Source of the DNA: Rotaria sordida
Taxonomy: Eukaryota > Rotifera > Eurotatoria > Philodinida > Philodinidae
Direction of reading: 5' to 3'
DNA: 64,000 nucleotides
Assembly: GCA_905250125.1 (NCBI GenBank)
Contig: CAJNOL010000282.1
Span: 60,503 to 124,502 of the forward strand
The position numbers were made by a program, and so were the translations under genes. Positions 58,191-64,000 of this stretch are shown in pieces. A model generated the notes under the pieces. That model was given only the letters and a program-made list of their open reading frames with translations, made no database searches and was not told where the DNA came from. Position 1 is the stretch's first letter. The number at the start of each line of letters is the position of its first letter.

Positions 58191-58415
58191 GCCTAGTGTG
58201 TAGTCGAGAATGGTGAGGTTTCCTGTGGTCATCAATGGGGACCAATCACAGTAGGTATGGTGTATTGATGAATGTTCGTCATCCTGGCTTTTCCAGCGAC
58301 AGGCACACCGAACCGACACGCACACGCTTTACAAAAAATAGTGTCCGTCTGCTTTGTTCGCTTTGAGTTTCTCAAAAAATGTGTTCGTCCGTGTAAAGCG
58401 TTCCTAGCTATGTTT

Positions 58416-58754
58416 TCAATTCTGATTTGAATTGTCATGCGCTTGATCGAATATGGCCTTAATTGGTTTAGTCACGTTACCGCCACGAAATTCTAACGTA
58501 CCATATTTTTTTTCATAGGAAATTATTGCAGCGATTACTGCTTGCTGAGCGGAGTGTTTAACCGGCTTTCCTGAACTCGTATCCGATTTTATTTCTTTTA
58601 AAGCCTCATGAATGCGACGAAGTCGGGTGCATTGTTCTGCAACGGCAGTCAATGCTTGAGCTGCTTCATCTGCGCCAAGCTTCTTACATTCTTTTGCTAA
58701 CTTTTCGGCTTGATCAGCCTGCAGTTTCTCTTGTTTTAATGTTTCTTCATCCAA
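58416..58754 (-). CDS. Small alpha-helical protein or 3' exon, about 112-135 aa
   Basis: Unrecognised. A charged helical region (LKQEKLQADQAEKLAKECKK) is followed by AEQCTRLRRIHEALKEIK and a C-terminal part with YEKKYGTLEFRGGNV. No ATG opens the frame: 58754 is TTG. In-frame coding continues upstream to about 58820 (EDKRNANLGISINKPYLDEE) before a stop, so a splice acceptor probably lies there. It is on the same strand as, and just 3' of, the WYQH-repeat gene, so it may be that gene's last exon or a separate gene. Base composition is GC-richer than flanks. Confidence 0.55.
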   Translation of the reverse strand: MDEETLKQEKLQADQAEKLAKECKKLGADEAAQALTAVAEQCTRLRRIHEALKEIKSDTSSGKPVKHSAQQAVIAAIISYEKKYGTLEFRGGNVTKPIKAIFDQAHDNSNQN

Positions 58755-58869
58755 GTATGGTTTATTTATTGAAATGCCTAGGTTCGCATTGCGCTTGTCC
58801 TCACGATTTTGTGATCATTCAATTATAATGTGGGTAGTCCGTAGCAGTACTACTGACGTAAAATATGTA

Positions 58870-60333
58870 TTACGTTAGTCGCGAATAATCAGTTTTAATT
58901 GATCCCATAGATGTTATATTAGCCTTGCTGTTCAATACTCTTCTAAGTATTGTGAAATCATGATGGCTCATTTTTTCTTTTACTAAATGAAGTACGCAAA
59001 TCTGTGGTTCTAAAGTATGATCAGCATCACGTGGACAACGTTGTGGGGATTCATGTTGAGGAATATGTTCTCTGTAATTCGAATTTTTCAGATGATTTGC
59101 GCATAAATCAGCAGAACCGGTATAATTGTTTCTCATACCTGAGGCCGTTTCCGAGTCAATATTCATTCGTTTCAGTATTGATTTAAATAGGAGCCATGGG
59201 ATTTCATCTTTGTCATGGCGTAAATAACCTTGCTTATCAAACAGACCAGTTTTCATGGCTTCTTTACCAGCGGGCGTATCTATTCTCAGTTGTCCATTGG
59301 ATTTGAACTCTAATTGATAGTTTAATTGCCATTGAAATGATTGCTGTTGTGCTACAAAGTTTTGGTACATCTCAGATAATTCTTTACTGCTTTTTCCTTG
59401 ACCTTTATGCAAATGCTGATATAAATTCCATGGGATTTCTGGAAGTTCATTCGGCTGCTTGAGCTTTTCACTGTTCTTGGCAATGTTGTTGTTGTTGTTA
59501 TCACATGTCAATGATTCCTGTTTTTTGTGACGAACAGTAGAAGCCGAATCAAAATTTCGAAGGCTTGAGTCGGAAGATTTGCGTGACGATTGACAACGAG
59601 CAGATGTCATAGTGCGCTTTGAAAAAGAAGAGGATTGTGCTGATAAACATTTCTGTTGTGGTTGTGGTTGTGGGTGTGGGTGTGGGTGTGGGTGTGGGTG
59701 TGTGGGTGTGGGTGTGTGGGTGTGTGGGTGTGTGGGTGTGGGTGTGGGTGTGGGTGTGTGGGTGTGGGTGTGGGTGTGTGGGTGTGGATGTGGGTGTGGG
59801 TGTGGGTGTGTGGGTGTGGGTGTGTGGGTGTGGGTGTGTGGGTGTGGGTGTGTGGGTGTGTGGGTATTTGTGTTCCGTTTACCCACACCCACACCCTATT
59901 TAGGGCTCAAGCTGAAGCAGACAATGAACTGGTCGACGCAAAAATAAAAGCAATAAACCTATGTCAGGTATAATTATCGTTCCTACTTACTGGTTGACTC
60001 TCATCATATCGAGACATGTGTGATTCTGACCATCCTAGATTGGTATCATGATTTTGGTGTTGGTACCACGCATTAGTAGATGATGGGCTATGCCTGGGCA
60101 ATGGATCTCTTTCATTCTCATATACATCAGCATACGAATTACTGTAGGTACTATCTACATATCCATAATCGAATGACGGATTAGTACGCGCTTTGTATTC
60201 TTGGTAGTTTTGCGACATGTCTGACCGTGACCAACCGAGACCGGCATGATCATGTTGATATTGATTCCATGAGTTGGAGCATCCTCTGTTGCGACCTGAT
60301 GACATTTCGTTGTCTGATAAATCGTCAGCTTTC
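58870..60333 (-). CDS. Unrecognised protein with repeated WYQH motif, intron holds telomere-like array
   Basis: Exon A is 60333-59991 (acceptor TTCCATTTAG, donor CCA|GTAAGTAGG) and exon B is 59652-58870 (acceptor CACAACAG). Both are phase 0 at the shared junction, so they join in frame. At least one earlier exon is missing. Four related segments are visible: at about 60275-60190, 60075-59991, 59445-59353 and 59205-59125. The shared pattern is W-x2-(Y/F)Q-H-x2-(A/K)G-x-G-(W/K)S-x3-(M/L)S-x2-Y. The last two both begin EIPW and the fourth has lost YQH. The rest is Ser/Lys/Asn-rich, with no signal or membrane segment. I know no function. The long HPHP run that an ORF reading shows upstream of exon B is intronic repeat T12. 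Confidence 0.6.
59655..59898. repeat. Telomere-like palindrome T12, inside an intron
   Basis: The G arm (59665-59865) is about 33 units of GTGGGT with GTGTGTGGG variants. The loop is ATTTGTGTTCCGTTTA and the C arm a short CCCACACCCACACCC. It lies between exon A and exon B of the WYQH-repeat gene. On the transcribed strand it forms the C-rich tract just before the acceptor CACAACAG. Confidence 0.95.
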
Positions 60334-60379
60334 CTAAATGGAAAAGTATATGAAATGTACCATACAACCAACTAAAGTC

Positions 60380-60720
60380 AATAAAAAACGTAAAGTGCTG
60401 CATAGTGACATTTATTTTTTACTAGTAGAATTTTTTCTGATTTTTCTTCTGTTCGAGTAAACGTGGCAACCGACACAACAAGAAGCAGAAAAATATAAGA
60501 AACTGCAGCACAACCATTTGTTTAATCACGCCCGCATGTAGCGAAGAGAAGAAAAAAAGAAAAGAAACAAGCGAAAATATTCGGATTACTCCAACAACAT
60601 TTTCTCATACTGATCGAAAATAATATCAACAACAGTGTTCCCAGAACAATTGGGGGGAAATTTAGCCTTCATAAAGGTCCTCCTGACGGTGTGGCTGTAA
60701 GACTACTGTTCATTCACAAA
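60380..60720. other. no certain gene; likely 5' region of WYQH gene
   Basis: AT-rich. An upstream exon is required by the acceptor at 60334 but I cannot place it. Confidence 0.3.
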
Positions 60721-61093
60721 TAGATATAGCACTTTAACAATTAAAGTTAAAGTGTTACTTTAAACTTTAAAAGTTAAAGTTAAAGTAAAATACTTTAACT
60801 TTAATATTAAAATTAAAGTAGTCTATTTTTTCAGAGAGCTTTTTCTTCACTATTGTAAGGACAAAACATAGTGGTGTTCGGGCCGATCAGGGGTTTGGAT
60901 AAGCCCTCTTTCATATGGCCCGAACAACACCATGTGTTCTCCTTACAATAGTGGAGAAAAAGTTCTCTGGAAAAATAGCCTACTTTAACTTTAACTTTAT
61001 CTTTAAAAGTTAAAGTAAAAGTAAAAGTTAAAGTAAGACTTTAAACTTTAACTACTTTATCAAAGTAAAGTTAAAGTTAAAGTGCCATATCTA
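60721..61093. mobile_element. Foldback element with TTAAAG subterminal repeats
   Basis: The left end TAGATATAGCACTTTAAC and the right end ending GTTAAAGTGCCATATCTA are inverted. Both arms are built from many copies of GTTAAA/TTTAAC hexamers. The centre pairs through AGAGAGCTTTTTCTTCACTA and its complement, and through GGTGTTCGGGCC. About 373 bp, no ORF. I find no clear target duplication. The right end touches the telomere-like locus T13. Confidence 0.9.
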
Positions 61094-62655
61094 GGTGTGG
61101 GCGTGGGCGGTAGACTTCTGCAAAATGGTCACGGTCACGGTCATGCGTGAGCGTGACCGTGACTAGTTTTCGAAAAATTGCCGTGACTGTCACCGTGACC
61201 GTGACTAGATAGTTCGTGACCATGACCACCCATGTAAAAAAAAAGTATAAAAAAACTATTAAGTACTTTCATTAGTAGATTTTAAACAGGAAAAGTACTT
61301 ATAAGTGAACCTTTTTAAGTACTTAATAGTCATTTTTGACTAAAAAGTACTGTTAAGTACTACTGAAAGTGTGAAAAAGTACTAAAATTCACTAACGAAA
61401 GTGAAGAAAAGTAAAAAAAATTAATTTACTTTCCTGTATTTATATTAAAAGTACTTAATAATAGTTTCCTAAATAGAAGAAAACTATTAAGTACTTTTAA
61501 TATTAATACAGGAAAATACATTCATTTTTTTTTAGTTTTTTTTCACTTTTATTAGTGAATTTTAGTACTTTTTCACACTTTCATTAGTGCTTAGTAGTCT
61601 TCAGTCAAAAACTACTATTAAGTATTTAAAAAGGTTCACTTATAAGTACTTTTCCGGTTTAAAATTTACTATTGAAAGTACTTAACAGTAACTTTTTTGG
61701 GTCAAAAATTTTACATGGGTAAGAAAATAACAAATCTTCTCCATAGATATTATCGTGATCGTGATCGTGACCGTGGCCAGGTGGATCGTGAGCGTGACGT
61801 GACCGTGACTATTACCCATTTCAAAGAAAAAGGCGGGTGAGTATTTTTTTGAATAAATTTTGATAGAATCCATGTAAAGAGCTGCGATCTTCATCGTTGA
61901 AAAGAGGAGACGAAGATGCACCGAATGGTATATAATAGGTTTCTCTAAGATGTTTTCTAAGGTTTTCTTAATCAATTTTCTGAAAAAATAACGGAAAATC
62001 AGTTTCTCTAAAAATAAGAAACACGCAAAAAAGTGATTTTTTTTTACAGAAATTGATAGGAAAATCGGCTAAGAGTTTCACATAAAATTTTTATAACTCC
62101 TAAACGCGTAAGCGTAAAAGTCTGAGCCTTGCATAATTTTAGAGATCTTCATTTACCGGTTCGAATGCATATCTGATTATTGAAAATTGGTCTTAGTCAC
62201 CTTACGGAGTATATTGATTTTCAAAAACGTCGATTTAAGTCCTTGAGAAATTTAGGTCAAATTACTTTGTAATATAGAGTTCAATGCGTCTCCGTCTTCT
62301 CTTTTTAATGGTGAAAATCGCAGCTCTCTACAGTGATTCTATCAAAAGTTATTCAAAAAATGCCCAACCGCCTTTTATTTTGAAATGGGCAGTAGTTTCG
62401 AAAAATATCCGTGACCGTGACCGCGACCGTGACCAGGTGGGTCGTGACCGTGACGTGACATGACTAAAAAATCGTGGTCACCCAGAAGTCTAGTGGGCGG
62501 GTGTGGCTGTGGACGGGTGTGGATGTGGGGTGTGCGTGTGGGTGTGTGGGTGTGGCTGAGTGTCGGTGTGGGTGGGTATGGGTAGAGGCATTTCTTCTCC
62601 ACGCACATCCCTACACCCCCACTCATCCATACCCATACCCCACACCCACACCCTT
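61094..62655. repeat. Telomere-like palindrome T13, split by an inserted element
   Basis: The G arm begins GGTGTGGGCGTGGGCGG (61094-61110), is interrupted by the element at 61111-62492, and resumes GTGGGCGGGTGTGGCTGTGG through GGTGTGGGTGGGTATGGG. The loop is GGCATTTCTTCTCCACGC, with the TTCTC motif. The C arm (CACATCCCTACACCC to CCACACCCACACCC) ends about 62655. Confidence 0.9.
61111..62492. mobile_element. hAT-like non-autonomous composite element, 8-bp duplication
   Basis: The ends are TAGACTTCTG (61111) and CAGAAGTCTA (62492), flanked by GTGGGCGG at 61103-61110 and 62493-62500, an 8-bp duplication as in hAT elements. Subterminal GTGACC/GGTCAC hexamers occur at both ends and again near 61750 and 62410. 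Inside are two more palindromes. One at about 61255-61690 is built on AAGTACTTAA, with centre near 61475. The other has arms at about 61805-61925 and 62285-62400 (GAGCTGCGAT pairing with ATCGCAGCTC). No transposase. The duplication lies in GTGGGC-rich DNA, so chance identity is possible. Confidence 0.85.
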
Positions 62656-63887
62656 ATGGAAGCTCCAGTTCTATCAACACTCATACCAACCAAATTCATC
62701 TGGCATCTTTAGCTGGGCATCTAGGAATATGAATGATTGTGCGCAGACTTCAGCGGCTGAAGGAAATGTTAGGTTAGACCGTGAATGAGGGTATGGCAGC
62801 TGATGACGTTGGTTGAGGATCTCTTGAGGCGTTTATGTTGTTGGATATAGCTGATTAAAATTTTAGATGGAAGCATTGATAATACTTTCTGCTAGATTGC
62901 ATGACTGTGCGTGCTACCTTCAAGAATCTAGCGCGTATCGTCAAATGGATAAATGTTGAGCAGTAGCGTTTGTGAGCACTTGTGTACTAGATGTCTGTGT
63001 CACTTTATCTGCAGTAAAGAAGGAGGATCTATGAATCATGAGTCAATCAGTAATGTTCGTCGAGTTCCAGTGAGGAAAACAGACTTTAATGAAACATTTC
63101 ATAAGGTAATTACTTAGGAGAGCTCTATTGGCTTTTTACCAAGTATGTCGTCATAGTGTGGATTTTTAATTTTTGAGGACTTTCACAAATATAACACTTT
63201 CTAATCATTATCACTCAACTACACATTCGATTCTGTGCAAGACGAAGTTAATAGGATTACTGTTTGTCTAAAATGCGAACATATCGTTAGTGCCTGTGAT
63301 GTTTTCTCGATACATTATTAGTAGCATATATGACAGTATGCCCTACATACGACTCTTATTATTTTTTTCTTATTTAATTCTATTTTATTCATTAGATCAA
63401 ATAGATTGGACCCGACAACTTGTATCAGAATGTTACTGATAGTCTCCACTTCTTTATGTACCATTCTATTGTTTAATATTTTTTAAAAACTGTTGCAAAA
63501 TATTCAAATAAATGAAAATATATGTCGGGCTTTGAAAAAAGCTCAGCAACGGTAATCTCCGTCGTCAAAATGCTATTGCCAACAAAATAATAAAACCTAA
63601 AAAAATGAGTGAATAAATTCATTCTCACTACGAAGAAAGTTACTCCCACACCCTGCTCTGTTATTTTTACTTCTTTCCTTTGCTTGGAAAAAAGCAACAT
63701 ACTTGAAGCTGTTTTTTTATTATTTTACCAACATACGATCGAACAACAGAGTAAACAGAGATGGCTGAAGAAACAATTCAGTTGTCTTGCACTTCTAATA
63801 GACAAAGCCAAGTTCACGCACACAATTCATTTGAAAAAAAATTTAAAAGCTTTTTTAATGATCAAATAAAATTCAATTAGAGTTCGA
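62656..63887. other. intergenic, no certain gene
   Basis: The minus strand at about 62685-62815 reads a protein-like phrase (FPSAAEVCAQSFIFLDAQLK) that might be an exon; family unknown. ORFs near 63473-63869 are AT-driven. Confidence 0.3.
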
Positions 63888-64000
63888 TGCAGGTGTGAGT
63901 GAGGACATAGATGCGGGCGCGGAATAAGGTTTGGGTGTGGGTGCGGGTGCGGTAGTGGACGTGCGGGTGCGGGTCAACAAATGGTCAACAGGCACACCCA
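63888..64000. repeat. Telomere-like locus T14, runs off the window
   Basis: The G arm GCAGGTGTGAGTGAGGAC continues through GGGCGCGG, then GGTTTGGGTGTGGGTGCGGG and GTGCGGGTGCGGGTC. Only the first C-arm bases (GGCACACCCA) are inside the window. More CG-rich than the other members. Confidence 0.8.

Noticed and set aside
57940..58325. Gly/Cys/Val and His/Pro ORFs of about 100 codons
   Set aside because: Translations of palindrome T11.
59607..59973. His/Pro-rich N-terminal extension of the exon B frame (to 59892)
   Set aside because: It is intronic array T12. A donor and acceptor with matching phase bracket it.
1..64000. CRISPR arrays, operons, Shine-Dalgarno sites, phage genes
   Set aside because: Nothing of the kind seen; introns and signals are eukaryotic. 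The regular repeats are tandem or palindromic without unique spacers.
63888..64000. T14 as a true chromosome end
   Set aside because: A C-arm start is visible at the last bases, and the sequence is degenerate (GGGTGCGG), so it looks like another interstitial palindrome cut by the window edge.

Overview
The window looks like nuclear DNA of a bdelloid rotifer. It is AT-rich, with short introns (56 to about 340 bp where they can be read), eukaryotic splice sites, and gene families that I associate with bdelloids: F-box/leucine-rich-like proteins, arginine ADP-ribosyltransferase-TPR proteins, NHL-repeat proteins, divergent rhodopsin-like GPCRs and B-box/SPRY-like proteins. It is also full of (TGTGGG)n-type repeats, the motif I recall as the bdelloid telomere repeat. 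The assignment rests on memory of these families, not a search. Two N runs (36552-36651 and 57130-57139) show that it is a draft scaffold.

Layout. 1-5.8 kb: a two-exon F-box gene (minus), two blocks dense in the palindrome GACTAGTC, one of them with a 42-bp tandem array, and two unrecognised small ORFs. 6-8.6 kb: nested foldback (MITE-like) elements. 9.3-15.7 kb: a GPCR gene with one nonsense codon (plus) and, on the minus strand, exons that appear to form one Cys-rich/Thr-linker/NHL gene with one frameshift. 18.6-19.5 kb: an intact GPCR. 21.6-23.0 kb: a purple acid phosphatase pseudogene cut by a 619-bp foldback element flanked by TAA. 26.5-28.6 kb: an intronless secreted GH31 glycosidase. 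30.5-31.3 kb: a four-exon NUDT2-like Nudix hydrolase. 33-33.9 kb: a GC-richer Cys-rich protein with a PARP-like YHGT motif. 36.2-38.4 kb: an F-box gene and an ART-TPR gene that converge into an assembly gap. 40.4-41.1 kb: a secreted three-TIL-domain inhibitor. 42.4-43.9 kb: a decaying sirtuin-7-like gene. 46.8-48.5 kb: a Kex1-like serine carboxypeptidase. 50-55.4 kb: a LINE relic, a B-box gene with one stop, a mariner-type MITE and an SRPK kinase pseudogene. 57-64 kb: large telomere-like palindromes, an unrecognised gene with WYQH repeats, and nested hAT-like and other foldback elements.

Function and character. I see no operon-like or pathway cluster. The functional-looking genes are single (signalling receptors, secreted hydrolases, a protease inhibitor, dinucleotide-polyphosphate hydrolysis, F-box and ADP-ribosylation proteins). 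Low gene density, many genes with one or a few lesions, mobile-element relics, possible foreign genes and telomere-like repeats all resemble what is known of bdelloid subtelomeric regions.

The strongest unexplained signal is a family of at least 14 palindromes. Each has a (TGTGGG)-like G arm on the left and a (CCCACA)-like C arm on the right, never the reverse. Several share a short TTCTC loop between the arms.
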